From Pseudoalteromonas sp. GCY (GTDB taxonomy: Bacteria; Pseudomonadota; Gammaproteobacteria; Enterobacterales; Alteromonadaceae), in NCBI RefSeq assembly GCF_016695175.1, contig NZ_CP068023.1, positions 2,991,501 to 3,055,500 of the forward strand: DNA of 64,000 nucleotides, read 5' to 3'. Below are positions 1 through 10,009 of this stretch, in pieces. Each line of letters opens with the position of its first letter. Within the stretch, counting starts at the first letter, position 1. A program made the translations under genes and the position numbers. The notes under the pieces are model-generated. The model saw nothing but the letters and a program-made list of their open reading frames with translations, did not search any database and had not been told where the DNA came from.

Positions 1-2
1 TT

Positions 3-1841
3 CGCGCGAGCATCAACCGCTATCACAACCCCGGCTTTATGGATTACAGTTATGTGGTTAAGCAACCTGGCGTTTCAAATCCGGATCCCGATTGGTCCAA
101 TGCTGAGGATGTAAAAGCGAATATCAACGCAGTCGCGGATGCAAATGATGAGACCATTACGACCACACGGGTTTCTCTACGTTGGTTGGTGAGCGAGAAT
201 ATCGATACGACACTGAACTATTTTCATCAGAAGCAAGAAAATGGCGCTAACTCAATTTCACAGTATCAAAGCCTTGCAGCACAGCACCCGCTTGCCGATA
301 CGATCAAACCATACGAGTCAGCCTACCGCGTGCTTGAACCTAACGAACAAGAAGACGACCTGCTTAGCCTTGAAATCAACGCCGATTTAGAGTTTGCCGA
401 TTTAGTTTCGGCATCCGGTTGGTCAAGCAAAGAACAACAAGGCCAACGAGATCAAACCGATCTACTTTATGATATTTGGCCAGGTTATGCGGATTTTCCT
501 AGTTTCACCGCTTTGACCAAAGATACCACAGATCAAGACACTTTTACCCAAGAGATCCGTTTAGTCTCTAAAGGGGATGACGCGCTAAATTGGATTGCAG
601 GGGTATATTACAGCAAACAGGAAATTAGCTCGGACGATAGAGAGTACACGCCAGGACTCACGGAGTTTTGGGGCGATGAAATCGACAATATTGAGCAAGA
701 CCTTGAGTATATCGCACTGACCAATGCCACCAGCAAAGAGTCAGCATTGTTTGGCGAAGTTGGCTATGCATTTTCAGACGATTTTAATATCACAGTGGGC
801 GCTCGTTTCTATCGCTATGATGTTAAAACTGAGTCAGCGGCTGAAACCCCGCTCTATTCTGGTGGCCTGCCAAGCCTTGAGCAAATTTCATTTGAACAAG
901 TCAGTGCCAAAGATAATGGTAGTTTGTTTAAGTTTAATGCCAATTACACTTGGCAAGATGGACTGCTGACGTACTTCACTGTCAGTGAAGGGTTTAGGTT
1001 AGGCGGTGGTAACGGTTTGGAGTCGTGCCCAGAAACACTACCAGAGCAACAGATCATCTGTGCACTGCCGCATGAGCTTAGCTATAAACCAGATACCACC
1101 ACTAACTATGAGCTGGGATTAAAGTCTACATGGCTGAATAACAAGCTGCATTTTAATGCCGCTTTATTCAGTGTTGATTGGGAAGATGCGCAGATCTCAT
1201 CCGTGACGGTAAACGGCCAAGAGATCATTACCTCCAATGCTGGATCTGCGAACTCTAGTGGGATTGAGTTGTCAACCCGGGCTATGTTGAACGACCAGTG
1301 GACGGTGTATGCAACCTATTCTTATGCAAAAGCACAGTTAACTGATGATGCACCAGCCCTGTTTGCGGTATTCAAAGAAGGTGACTATAGCGCTGAAGAA
1401 ATCGCGCTTTACCAGCCGTACTATGACGGTACAGATGGCGACCGCTTACCTGGCGCCCCAAAACAGCAGTTCTCATTCGGCTTAAGCTACGAACAGGAAG
1501 TGTTCGACGACAAAATGCTTAACGTGAATTATGGGGTAACCGCGCAGAGTGACGTATACACAAAAGTCGGACTCAAAGCTGACGGAGAGGTATTACCAGG
1601 ATTTGCCTTGTCTAACCTCAGTGCTAAGCTTTCAAGCGAGCAATGGGCCGTCACTTTTTATGTCGACAACCTGTTTGACAAATTTGCTTTCACCTCGGTA
1701 AGACGCGACAAATCTTGGGCTGGTGAAGCTAAATTTGCGGCGTTAAACAAAGCCTTGCCAGAGCAGCAGCGTGTGTACGGACACTATGTCACAACACCTC
1801 GTACCGTTGGCGTCAAGCTAAACTACCAGTTTGAGTTATAA
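3..1841 (+). CDS. TonB-dependent outer-membrane receptor, C-terminal part
   Basis: The frame is open from the left edge of the window, so the 5' end (signal peptide, plug domain, TonB box) lies outside. About 612 residues of the beta-barrel are visible, rich in alternating aromatic strands (for example YFTVSEGFRLGGGNG and NYELGLKSTW), and the protein ends in a strand finishing QFEL. The style is that of the large TonB-dependent receptor family, which imports siderophores, vitamins or glycans across the outer membrane with energy from TonB/ExbBD. The substrate cannot be told from this part. A TPR-sulfotransferase gene follows 54 bases downstream. Family assignment is firm; the ligand is unknown. 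Confidence 0.9.
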   Translation, partial: RASINRYHNPGFMDYSYVVKQPGVSNPDPDWSNAEDVKANINAVADANDETITTTRVSLRWLVSENIDTTLNYFHQKQENGANSISQYQSLAAQHPLADTIKPYESAYRVLEPNEQEDDLLSLEINADLEFADLVSASGWSSKEQQGQRDQTDLLYDIWPGYADFPSFTALTKDTTDQDTFTQEIRLVSKGDDALNWIAGVYYSKQEISSDDREYTPGLTEFWGDEIDNIEQDLEYIALTNATSKESALFGEVGYAFSDDFNITVGARFYRYDVKTESAAETPLYSGGLPSLEQISFEQVSAKDNGSLFKFNANYTWQDGLLTYFTVSEGFRLGGGNGLESCPETLPEQQIICALPHELSYKPDTTTNYELGLKSTWLNNKLHFNAALFSVDWEDAQISSVTVNGQEIITSNAGSANSSGIELSTRAMLNDQWTVYATYSYAKAQLTDDAPALFAVFKEGDYSAEEIALYQPYYDGTDGDRLPGAPKQQFSFGLSYEQEVFDDKMLNVNYGVTAQSDVYTKVGLKADGEVLPGFALSNLSAKLSSEQWAVTFYVDNLFDKFAFTSVRRDKSWAGEAKFAALNKALPEQQRVYGHYVTTPRTVGVKLNYQFEL

Positions 1842-1859
1842 TCAGCAAAAAACTAAAAT

Positions 1860-1887
1860 AGAGAGTGAAGTTACTTTCACTCTCTTT
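1860..1887 (+). terminator. Hairpin after the TonB-dependent receptor gene
   Basis: A perfect 10-base-pair stem (1860-1869 with 1876-1885, arm AGAGAGTGAA) with a 6-base loop starts 18 bases after the receptor stop codon. Only a very short T run follows, so it may be a weak terminator or an mRNA-stabilising hairpin. It ends 8 bases before the next start codon and could limit ribosome access there. Confidence 0.5.
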
Positions 1888-1895
1888 ACGTTGCG

Positions 1896-3380
1896 ATGAC
1901 ATCATACAATCAGATCCAAATCTATATTCAACAGCGTCAATTTCAAGCGGCGCATCACGCATTAGTCGCTCGCATCAATACCAATGCCAACGATCACCAC
2001 GCGTACGCCTTATTGGCCGAATTGAATATCGCACTCGGTAACCTCAGTAAAGCGCTAAAAATTTACGACAAGTGCCTAAGTTTATTTCCCTGCGCACTTT
2101 ACTCCCTAAGTGCTGCCAAACTTGCGCTTTTTACCCAAGCACCATTAGTGGCAAAGCGCTATATTCTGCATTTGCTAGGCAACACACAGTTGTCGGGGTC
2201 AGAGCACGATACCCTCGCAAATATCTTACTGAGATTAAACCAATATACTGACGCTGGTTGGCATTTTAACCATGCCTATACACGCTCACCGCACTGTCCT
2301 GAAATCGCGCTCAATTATGCAATGCATTTAAAGATGTCTGGTGAATTAGCACAAGCACGGACGCTGCTTGCCTCTTTAGTGCAAGCAAACCCAAGTAATG
2401 CAAAGTGCCAGTTAGCATACTCAGAGCTTGCTCCTGTAGAATTAGCATCGACTCGCATCACTCAGTTAGCAACTGAGATAACAACGCGAACTGCTCCACT
2501 TACATTACAACGGCTTCACCATGCACTGGCACTCGAATACGAAAAGCAGGAAAATTATCCCAAGGCCTGGCAAAGCTTTATTGCCAGTAAACAAGCGATA
2601 AGTACCGAGATTTCCTATTCATCTAAACAAATGACTGAATACTTTCAAGCACTTGGCAAACTTCTAGACAAGCCTATTGATTTTGCTCCAGAGCAAACGC
2701 TTGCACCAGTATTTGTCATTGGGCTGCCACGTTCAGGCACTAGCCTAATGGAGCAGATCTTAGCGCAATTGTCGCTACAGCCGCTGGGAGAGACCAGTAT
2801 ATTACCTCAAGCACTTTGGTTTTCTCGTGAATACGACGGCAATATTCAACATATCAGCCACGCCTATGAAGAGGCTAACGCCATTGAGCAATATCGTCGC
2901 TTTACCGCGCAATCCGTTGCTGGTGACCAACGTTTTATAGACAAACAACCATTTCATTTTTTCTTTATCGATTTGCTTGCGAAGGCGTTTCCACGCGCGA
3001 AATTTGTCGTGATGAAACGAGACAGAACAGATACTTGTATCGCAAACTTCCGTCAACTATATCAAACGAATAGCCCCTTTCATGGCTACTCATACCGGAT
3101 GCAAGACATTCAAGCTATGTATGATGATACTTATGCGTTTTTGCAAGATGCCGCACAAAAACATCCGACTCAAATTAAATTTGTGAATTATGAATCGCTG
3201 GTAGAAATACCTCAGGCTGTGATGAAGGAAGTCTGTCAATTTCTCGAATTGGATTGGCAAGACAATGCACTTCACTTTTATAAGCAAGGTTATTACTCAG
3301 CGACAGCTAGCAAAATGCAGATCAGACAGCCATTGAATAACTCAAGTGTGGGCAAATATCGAAATTTATACCCAATATAG
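1896..3380 (+). CDS. TPR-containing sulfotransferase family protein
   Basis: This 494-residue protein has an N-terminal half of TPR-like helical repeats (roughly residues 5-250) and a C-terminal sulfotransferase-like domain. The PAPS-binding P-loop is clear as VIGLPRSGTSLMEQIL near residue 272, and a later VVMKRDRTDTCIANFRQ segment matches the 3'-phosphate-binding Arg/Ser region of the family. The family is expected to move sulfate from PAPS to a hydroxyl or tyrosine; the acceptor is unknown. There is no signal peptide, so it is probably cytoplasmic. No good ribosome-binding site precedes the ATG, and the receptor hairpin lies just upstream. A co-transcribed lipoprotein gene may follow 64 bases later. 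Confidence 0.85.
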   Translation: MTSYNQIQIYIQQRQFQAAHHALVARINTNANDHHAYALLAELNIALGNLSKALKIYDKCLSLFPCALYSLSAAKLALFTQAPLVAKRYILHLLGNTQLSGSEHDTLANILLRLNQYTDAGWHFNHAYTRSPHCPEIALNYAMHLKMSGELAQARTLLASLVQANPSNAKCQLAYSELAPVELASTRITQLATEITTRTAPLTLQRLHHALALEYEKQENYPKAWQSFIASKQAISTEISYSSKQMTEYFQALGKLLDKPIDFAPEQTLAPVFVIGLPRSGTSLMEQILAQLSLQPLGETSILPQALWFSREYDGNIQHISHAYEEANAIEQYRRFTAQSVAGDQRFIDKQPFHFFFIDLLAKAFPRAKFVVMKRDRTDTCIANFRQLYQTNSPFHGYSYRMQDIQAMYDDTYAFLQDAAQKHPTQIKFVNYESLVEIPQAVMKEVCQFLELDWQDNALHFYKQGYYSATASKMQIRQPLNNSSVGKYRNLYPI

Positions 3381-3444
3381 GAATATTGCTCCATTGCAGT
3401 GATGATGCTAACGTTAGGCAAAAGGAATACAAAACAATAACGAT

Positions 3445-4503
3445 ATGAAGCAACTACTCCCTATTATATTTCTAACTGCGTTAGCGGCCTGTACGCCATC
3501 AGAAATTACCAAAATAGAGCAAGAATTAACCCTTGCTCAACAGCAACGAAATTTAGATGCCCAACTTAACGCGCTCAAGTCGCTCAATGAATATGATAAT
3601 AATAAGTGGCAAGCGTTATACCTAGAAACATTGAATGCCTCCACTTTGCTATCCGAAGCACAACTCGCCTATGACAACGGTAACATTGTTACAGCCCAAA
3701 TAGGAGCTGGACAATCCAAAGATATTAATAACTCATTGCAAGCAGATACATTGCTGCGTGCGTTATCAATCGATTATCCACTCACTGAATTGATTGATGA
3801 ATTAGTCCAATTGCAAACGACAACAAGTAAAAATGAAATATCGTTCACCCCTTTTTTTAACCACCCTCCTAGCAAGTGGAATACTATCGAGATCAATCAA
3901 AAGCTGCTTGCCATAAATACTAAGATAAAAACAATTACTGAGCAGATTGAAACACTGCAAAATATTCAAAGACAATCTCAGAGTTACCAAGCGGTATTAG
4001 TAGAAGCAAAACGGCAACGAGGTTTACTTGCGGAACAGGAAGCTATTTTTTTACGCCACTTGCAACAACAGTTCAGTGTTTTACATCAAGCGCAATTTGC
4101 AAAGATATATCAAACAGTGGCCGAACAACTTAATAACTTTGACGAACGAGTAGTAGCCTCAATGATCCGCCAAGATCAAAATAAGTTAATTGAGGAGATG
4201 CAGCACCAAAGCGAGCTGCTGTACAACATTGACCTCATGCTAAAGCAGGCAGGTTCTGAAAGACATGCTGAATTTGAACCTTTTTATCTTGCCTATATTC
4301 AACTACTGAATAAACCCAAAGATTACAGAGAGTATGTACGCAAGGGAGAAGCAGCGCTCACTTTATTTGAGCACGCCGGAGCCTCTAATAATTTTTATCA
4401 ACAGTATCAAATACTAGTGTCAGAGCCACTAACACTGAGCGATGATTTACTCGCTTTTGCACGCTCACAAAATGAATCAAAGTTTTTGTATAGAAAATAC
4501 TAG
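3445..4503 (+). CDS. Putative lipoprotein, coiled-coil rich
   Basis: The product (352 residues) starts with a short hydrophobic signal and a lipobox ending LAAC, so it should be lipidated at Cys16. The rest is hydrophilic, with long heptad-like helices rich in Gln, Glu and Leu (for example residues 160-230), and contains no enzyme motif I recognise. It probably sits at the inner or outer membrane facing the periplasm. The stop codon overlaps the stop of the convergent YqaA-type gene by 3 bases. Function unknown. Confidence 0.75.
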   Translation: MKQLLPIIFLTALAACTPSEITKIEQELTLAQQQRNLDAQLNALKSLNEYDNNKWQALYLETLNASTLLSEAQLAYDNGNIVTAQIGAGQSKDINNSLQADTLLRALSIDYPLTELIDELVQLQTTTSKNEISFTPFFNHPPSKWNTIEINQKLLAINTKIKTITEQIETLQNIQRQSQSYQAVLVEAKRQRGLLAEQEAIFLRHLQQQFSVLHQAQFAKIYQTVAEQLNNFDERVVASMIRQDQNKLIEEMQHQSELLYNIDLMLKQAGSERHAEFEPFYLAYIQLLNKPKDYREYVRKGEAALTLFEHAGASNNFYQQYQILVSEPLTLSDDLLAFARSQNESKFLYRKY

Positions 4504-5081
4504 CGACTAGCTATCCACCATGCGAGCAGCACAATGGCCGTTGTGAGAATAACGGCTTTTATTTTATGTTTTTTAATTAGCTTTTCGGCCTGATCACCAG
4601 CAAAGTAAACGACCGCCGCCAAGCCAAAATAACGTAGTGAACGGGCAATACAGGTTGCAATTAGAAATTGTAATAGTGAAAATTTTGTGGCGCCTGCTGC
4701 TAACATGGCAATCTGAAAAGGTACTGGCGCAATACCTAAGGTCAACACAAACCAAAATCCCTGACTTTGCATCTGCGCTTTCACTTGCTCAAACTGAGAC
4801 TGGCTCGACAGCAGCTCAATAACGGACCCCCCCACTGCATCAAATAAATAATAACCCAACGCATAACCAAATAAAGCACCAATCACACATCCAACCGTCG
4901 CCATTAGCGCAATTAGCCATAGCTTTTCTCGCCTTGCTTGCATAAGCGGCACCATCACAGCTTCAAGCGGAATAGGCACGATGGTTGACTCTAAAAAAGA
5001 GGCAACCGTGATCCCTTTGAGCATATTTTTTGATTCTACTAATCGCTTGGTCTTATGCTTCAATTCGGCCGTTAACGCCAT
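4500..5081 (-). CDS. YqaA/DedA-like membrane protein (SNARE-associated family)
   Basis: The 193-residue product has four to five hydrophobic segments. It carries the DedA/VTT-type features: a re-entrant loop ESTIVPIPLEAVMVP near the N-terminus and a second amphipathic loop LTLGIAPVPFQIAMLAAG. The short form without long termini matches the YqaA subgroup. DedA relatives affect membrane homeostasis and lipid-carrier flipping, but the role of YqaA itself is not settled. The ATG at 5081 was chosen over a longer frame because an AGGGGAAG ribosome-binding site lies just upstream and the extra residues look non-conserved. Confidence 0.8.
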   Translation of the reverse strand: MALTAELKHKTKRLVESKNMLKGITVASFLESTIVPIPLEAVMVPLMQARREKLWLIALMATVGCVIGALFGYALGYYLFDAVGGSVIELLSSQSQFEQVKAQMQSQGFWFVLTLGIAPVPFQIAMLAAGATKFSLLQFLIATCIARSLRYFGLAAVVYFAGDQAEKLIKKHKIKAVILTTAIVLLAWWIASR

Positions 5082-5230
5082 CACACTTCCCCTATTTTTC
5101 AGTAATAAAAACAGCATAGCCTAAGCTAAGTTTCTCTTTCCTGAATTAAGCTGTTCTTTATATGCTGGTATTTGTATGTGCAGACAAATGCGGTACTCTG
5201 TTTTAGGGTGAATTATTGGGGGATATTTCT

Positions 5231-5818
5231 GTGAATTATTTGGCGCATTTGTACTTTGCTAAACCGACCGCTGCATCACACTTTGGCAACTTACTCGGCG
5301 ACTTTCAAAAAGGTGTGGATATACAAGCACTGCCTAAACCCGTGCGACTTGGCCTACAAACACATAGGCAAGTCGATAAATTTACCGATAGTCACTCGAT
5401 TACAAAATCTGCTAAACAACTTTTTTCGCCCGCGCGTCGCCGTTTTGCAGGCATTGCACTGGATGTGTTATATGACCACTTTTTGATTAAACACTGGCAG
5501 CAATATCACAGCACCTCGCTTGACGACTTTAAACGTCAGAGCTTTTCCTTGCTTCACGATAACTTGCACATCATGCCTGCGCACATGCAACGAGTCGTTA
5601 GCGCAATGACACAAAATGATTGGTTTGCCACCTATGAATCCGTAGTTGGTGTGGGCCATGCGCTCGATAACATCGCCAAACGTATTCGTTTTCAAAACCA
5701 ATTTGCTGGCAGTGAAAGAGATATTACAAAGCACTATCAACAACTAGAATCAGGATTTAATGTCTTTTTTCCACAATTAATTGCCCACATGCAACAACTC
5801 ATAGAACCTGAAATTTAG
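5231..5818 (+). CDS. acpH: Acyl carrier protein phosphodiesterase (AcpH)
   Basis: The sequence beginning MNYLAHLYFA with NLLGDFQKG, THRQVDKFTDSH and ALDVLYDHFLIKHW matches the AcpH (YajB) family, an HD-like Mn-dependent phosphodiesterase. It removes the 4'-phosphopantetheine arm from acyl carrier protein, giving apo-ACP. The conserved Asp and His residues in these motifs are the expected metal ligands. The GTG at 5231 is preferred to the upstream TTG at 5216 because a GGGGGA ribosome-binding site lies 8 bases before it and because family members start at exactly this point. Length (195 residues) is normal. Confidence 0.88.
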   Translation: MNYLAHLYFAKPTAASHFGNLLGDFQKGVDIQALPKPVRLGLQTHRQVDKFTDSHSITKSAKQLFSPARRRFAGIALDVLYDHFLIKHWQQYHSTSLDDFKRQSFSLLHDNLHIMPAHMQRVVSAMTQNDWFATYESVVGVGHALDNIAKRIRFQNQFAGSERDITKHYQQLESGFNVFFPQLIAHMQQLIEPEI

Positions 5819-5860
5819 AGTAAATACTCCTCTATATTTGCTCCATGGTTATCAACTATA

Positions 5861-8122
5861 ATGCAGATATGTTTGTTGGTAATGGGGTTTATTGCAGTGT
5901 TAAACAGAGTTAGGTTGCTTTTTGTCCAAGCACTATTTACGCTATTTTTACTTTTAACTCCGTTTTCCACCCAAGCCAGTGCACTATTACCCACGCTTGA
6001 AACGTTAAAGCAGCTGTTAACCGATAACCCATCCGTTGCGCTTGAAGAAATTGACACACTCCTAAACAAAAATACGACTCCAACTTACCTTTCAGCAGCT
6101 TGGTTTAAACTCAGCCTAATGAAGATTGAAGCCCATTCTTTGCTTGGCCATTATGAAACTGCTTATCAGGCGATAGATGAGCTCAATCAGGTGTTAGATA
6201 AGGTGGCAGACCCTGATGCAAAGAGTAAATTATTATTGAGTCACGCCACGTTGCTACTTAGTCAAAATCGCGCGACAGAGGCAGAAGAAAAGCTTGAGCT
6301 GGCACTCAACACCACCTCTCAAGCCGATGAGCGGTTAATTGCAGATATTCATGATCGCCTTGCTCATATTAACCGCTTTCGGGCAAACTACCGCAGCGCG
6401 CTAAATCATGCTGAGCAGGCCATCCAAATTGCAAAACGCATTAATGATGTTCCGCGACTCGCAGGTTTCTATAACCAAATTGGCATTGTTTACGATTACA
6501 TGGGCCAAATTGAGCAAGCTATCAGCTTCCATGAACAATCTCTTATGCTTCAGCGCAAACGCAATAACCAGCAAGGGATCTCCAACTCACTGTACAACAT
6601 CGGCGAACTCTACCGTGATTTAGAAGAATTTCCTCTTGCACTGTCACATTTTGAACAGGCACTCAGGGTCGATAAGCTATTAGGTAATCCGCGTCATATC
6701 GCCAACAGCTACGGTAAGATTGGCCAAGTTTTATATCAACAGGGAGAGTATAAACAAGCTCAGGTGTTTATTCTAAACGGCCTTGCCCTAACAAAAAAAA
6801 TGGAGGCTGACAGCGACACGGCTTGGCAATTAAGTAATTTAGTCAATGTTCAACTAGCTCAAGGTGATGTGAATAAAGCCTTAAATAGTGCAAATGAAGC
6901 GCTTACGCTTGCGATAAAATCCGGTGCCAACCGAACAGAGCGCACCGTTAGGCTGGCACTTGCTAATGTCTATTTGGCTCAAGATAAAAGTGAAGACGCC
7001 AAAGAACAGCTTGAACTATTGCTAGAGCAACCTCAGCTTGGCACTCAAACTCAAAGTGATATTCACAAACAGCTGGCCGCAATTTATCAACAAGCAGGCG
7101 AGTTTGAAGCCGCACTTACTCAATTAAAACAATATCAACACGCACAAACTGAACTAAAGAAGGTTAGCGATAAAAACAAAGCGTACAAAATGGCATTAAA
7201 CATAGAACTTGTGAGAAAGGAACAAGCACTTAGCCTGTTACAAAAAGAGCAGTCGCTGCAACAAGCAAATTTAGAAAACCTAAAGTTGCAGCGCGGCTTG
7301 GCCATCGCCTCTGCTCTGCTGCTGCTCGCAGGGCTTGCCATATACTTTTTAAGACAACGCCAGAAACAAAAACTAGAAGCCTTAGAACAGCACATGGCCG
7401 CGCGAGCTTTGGAACAGAAAAACCAGTTGCTCGCCGATATTTCTCACGAGTTGCGTAGCCCGTTAACTGGACTAAAACTGACAATTGAGGCGATGCAATT
7501 TAATATCGAACCTGATATTGATGTCGCCTATAAAAAAGTGAACAGTAAAATCAACCAACTAGATACCTTAATCTCAGACATTTATCAATCCGCTCAGTTT
7601 GACAATAATGTGATGTCGTTAGAACTCAGGCCGCTTGATATAAATACCATTGTTAAGGATTGCTGCGCAGAACTCACGCCTGTTTTTGCGAAAAAGCAGC
7701 AATCTCTACGCTGTAATTTAAGTGAGCAAGCCTTGCAGGTAGAAGGCGACCCACAGCGTCTAAAACAGGTCATCCTGAACCTTTTACGGAACAGCCATTT
7801 TTACACTGATGCAGCGGGAACCAGTCTAATACATACACGCTTAGTCGACTCATATGCCATTATCACAGTGGAAGATTCAAGCCCAGGAGTAGCAACCTCG
7901 GAGCTAGATAAAATTTTTGAACGACTTTATCGCTGTGAACACTCCAGAAGCCGGGATCTTGGCGGCTCGGGGCTTGGACTTGCCATTAGCAAACATATTG
8001 TGTTGGCGCATCATGGTTCTATCAACGCCAATCATAGCCCGCTTGGCGGGCTACTCGTTGAAGTGAAGCTTCCGATTAAATCCGCTCAAAACGATATAGG
8101 CCACGCCAAATCACCGCAGTGA
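5861..8122 (+). CDS. TPR-sensor histidine kinase
   Basis: This protein of about 740-753 residues has a signal or anchor sequence, a periplasmic array of TPR units (roughly residues 45-430; motifs such as YNQIGIVYDYMGQIEQAISFHEQ), a coiled coil, one membrane segment near 480-500 and a cytoplasmic kinase core. The H-box is DISHELRSPLTG (His about 529) and the ATP-binding G-box is GGSGLGLAIS. It should autophosphorylate in response to an extracytoplasmic signal. No response regulator gene is adjacent, so the partner is elsewhere. A GTG at 5897 after GGGG is an alternative start. Its 3' end overlaps the convergent hydrolase gene by 47 bases. Confidence 0.85.
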   Translation: MQICLLVMGFIAVLNRVRLLFVQALFTLFLLLTPFSTQASALLPTLETLKQLLTDNPSVALEEIDTLLNKNTTPTYLSAAWFKLSLMKIEAHSLLGHYETAYQAIDELNQVLDKVADPDAKSKLLLSHATLLLSQNRATEAEEKLELALNTTSQADERLIADIHDRLAHINRFRANYRSALNHAEQAIQIAKRINDVPRLAGFYNQIGIVYDYMGQIEQAISFHEQSLMLQRKRNNQQGISNSLYNIGELYRDLEEFPLALSHFEQALRVDKLLGNPRHIANSYGKIGQVLYQQGEYKQAQVFILNGLALTKKMEADSDTAWQLSNLVNVQLAQGDVNKALNSANEALTLAIKSGANRTERTVRLALANVYLAQDKSEDAKEQLELLLEQPQLGTQTQSDIHKQLAAIYQQAGEFEAALTQLKQYQHAQTELKKVSDKNKAYKMALNIELVRKEQALSLLQKEQSLQQANLENLKLQRGLAIASALLLLAGLAIYFLRQRQKQKLEALEQHMAARALEQKNQLLADISHELRSPLTGLKLTIEAMQFNIEPDIDVAYKKVNSKINQLDTLISDIYQSAQFDNNVMSLELRPLDINTIVKDCCAELTPVFAKKQQSLRCNLSEQALQVEGDPQRLKQVILNLLRNSHFYTDAAGTSLIHTRLVDSYAIITVEDSSPGVATSELDKIFERLYRCEHSRSRDLGGSGLGLAISKHIVLAHHGSINANHSPLGGLLVEVKLPIKSAQNDIGHAKSPQ

Positions 8123-9521
8123 TCTCACCTTTGTCATTCGTTTCAATGGTGACATCTGCGCCCCCTTCAAGCTCAATCAGGGTGTCTTCCTCTGTGGCAA
8201 CAAATGCCATCAGGTTATCGCGGGCCATATCTAAGACGTTAAATCGCGTCCCCTCTCGGGTGATTTTCATTTTAAACTGATGATCTTTCTCATAAGCATA
8301 CAAACCTTCCAATTGCTTTGCGCGTGCCTCAGGTAATGTAATCGCTGTTATTTTTTTACTGCGTAGAAAATCCCAGCCGTAATGTTCGCTGATAGCGATG
8401 CGAAGCTCACCAAATACGGTACTCGCTGAGTCGCCATTGGACATCAACACCATACCCTCACCTTTTTCTACATACGCTTCAAAGCGATTGCTAAAACCTT
8501 TATTTTTACCACCATGAGTGAAGACAAGCCCTTGCTCATGCTGTTCAAGTTCTGGTCCCAAACCCCATACGTCATGATGAACTTCAAGCATTTGCTTCGC
8601 CAGCTCTGGCGTGATGGGCCCCACGGTATTGCCGGCATACGCTTGTTGTACGGCCATAATATATTTAGCGAGATCCACCGGAGTGGTCCAAAGGCCAGCA
8701 GCGGCTTGTTCTGGATAAACATGCCAGTCTCCCTCGACTTGCTCACCTTTATCGTCAAACGCAGCACTGGCTTTTGACCATAACGTTTTCGGTAGTGGTT
8801 GCGCATAGGTACTGTTGTGCATCCCTAGCGGAGTTAAAATTGCCTGTTGGACATACTCTTCAAATGGCATTTTTGTCACGTCTGCCACGAGCAATTCCAT
8901 TACGGTGTAGCCACCGCCAGAATAGCGCCAAGCTTTACCTGGCAAAGTGTCAACCGTCACTAAGTCGGTATTGCCTTTACCCATTAAGACTTCAACATCC
9001 GTTGGAATTTTACTACCACGCACGTAGCCCGGAAAACCATGTTGAGTGAGCCCCGAGGTGTGAGTCATTAACTGTCTCAAAGTAACGGGATTGGCTTTGG
9101 TAAATTCGTTTGTTGGTACTTTCCAAGAGGTGAGATATTGATTAGCGTCAGCATCTAAATCGACTTTACCATCTTGCGCTAACTTTAATACCGCAAGCGC
9201 TGCAACGGGCTTACTAATTGACCCTGCCTGAAACAGAGTTTCAGTGGTCACTTTACGATGTTGCTTTTTATCTGCAATGCCATAACCCTCAGCCCACACC
9301 ACTTTACCATCTTTGATCACAGCCAGGCTTAAGCCCGGCAAATGCGTTTCTTGAAGACGCGTCTGCAAATCTACAGGTTTATATTTTTGGCCTTCCAATT
9401 GCACTCTAGGAAAAAGGTTTTGTGCAACTTGTTGAACTTGATTTTGAGCCGAGTCAGTGGCGAAGGATGCCTGACTTAGCAAAGACGAGCAAAATATGGC
9501 GCAGTACAATAGTTTCGACAT
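8076..9521 (-). CDS. Secreted serine hydrolase of the beta-lactamase class C / esterase family
   Basis: A signal peptide (MSKLLYCAIFCSSLLSQASFA) is followed by a class C-like catalytic domain with the SxxK motif SISK (Ser101, Lys104), a YSG motif in place of YxN, and an HGG box (FTHGGKNKGFSN). The final 100 residues form a small beta-rich domain often found in EstB/D-aminopeptidase-like members. These enzymes are usually esterases or peptidases rather than true beta-lactamases. The ATG at 9521 is preferred to the longer frame because AAGGGA lies just upstream and the signal peptide begins there. Substrate unknown. Confidence 0.85.
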   Translation of the reverse strand: MSKLLYCAIFCSSLLSQASFATDSAQNQVQQVAQNLFPRVQLEGQKYKPVDLQTRLQETHLPGLSLAVIKDGKVVWAEGYGIADKKQHRKVTTETLFQAGSISKPVAALAVLKLAQDGKVDLDADANQYLTSWKVPTNEFTKANPVTLRQLMTHTSGLTQHGFPGYVRGSKIPTDVEVLMGKGNTDLVTVDTLPGKAWRYSGGGYTVMELLVADVTKMPFEEYVQQAILTPLGMHNSTYAQPLPKTLWSKASAAFDDKGEQVEGDWHVYPEQAAAGLWTTPVDLAKYIMAVQQAYAGNTVGPITPELAKQMLEVHHDVWGLGPELEQHEQGLVFTHGGKNKGFSNRFEAYVEKGEGMVLMSNGDSASTVFGELRIAISEHYGWDFLRSKKITAITLPEARAKQLEGLYAYEKDHQFKMKITREGTRFNVLDMARDNLMAFVATEEDTLIELEGGADVTIETNDKGEITAVIWRGLYRFERI

Positions 9522-9625
9522 GATATTTCCCTTGTTATTATCGTTATTCACTCACTTTACACATTGATAAATGTGCCGTGAATGAATAACAGTATAATCA
9601 TGAGATGAAGAAAAATGCACCTAAA

Positions 9626-10009
9626 TCAACTTTGTGCCTGAGACACTCGGCGATTAACAGGGTAACGCTCAAAATCCTCCCAGTAATGAATACCACCTAT
9701 CATCTCTTTTACTTGGTAGCCCAGTTTTGCAAGCTTATACGCGGCCTTTGTCGCGCCATTACAACCAGGACCCCAACAATAAACCACGATTGGCGTGACC
9801 TTGTCATACTTAGTCATCGTCAGTTCGCTTATGTCTGCGCTTGGCATATTGACTGCGCCTTGAGCATGACTTTTGGCAAAGGCTTCGTTCGACCTGACAT
9901 CAAATAGCACAAAATCCTGCTGCCCCGTTAACATCGCCTGATAAACATCAGCACAATCCGTTTCGCAAGCCAACTTCATTGCAAAATACTGTGATACATC
10001 TACTTTCAT
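9626..10009 (-). CDS. Rhodanese-like domain protein
   Basis: This single-domain protein of 127 residues has the rhodanese fold signatures: FVLFDVRSNEAFAKSHAQGA (CH2A-like) and an active-site loop beginning VVYCWGPGCNGA, where the first Cys would carry the persulfide. It probably transfers sulfane sulfur in the cytoplasm. The loop WGPGCNG differs from the common CxxGxR loop, so substrate specificity is unclear. AGGAG lies 7 bases before the ATG. It is divergent from a LysR-type regulator, which commonly means that the regulator controls it. Confidence 0.85.
   Translation of the reverse strand: MKVDVSQYFAMKLACETDCADVYQAMLTGQQDFVLFDVRSNEAFAKSHAQGAVNMPSADISELTMTKYDKVTPIVVYCWGPGCNGATKAAYKLAKLGYQVKEMIGGIHYWEDFERYPVNRRVSQAQS

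Noticed and set aside
8076..8122. The 47-base tail-to-tail overlap as a sign of a wrong stop
   Set aside because: Both C-termini read as complete domains, and convergent overlaps of this size occur normally.
8468..9049. Long frames on both strands inside the serine hydrolase gene
   Set aside because: They overlap a gene with signal peptide and catalytic motifs and show no protein-like features of their own.
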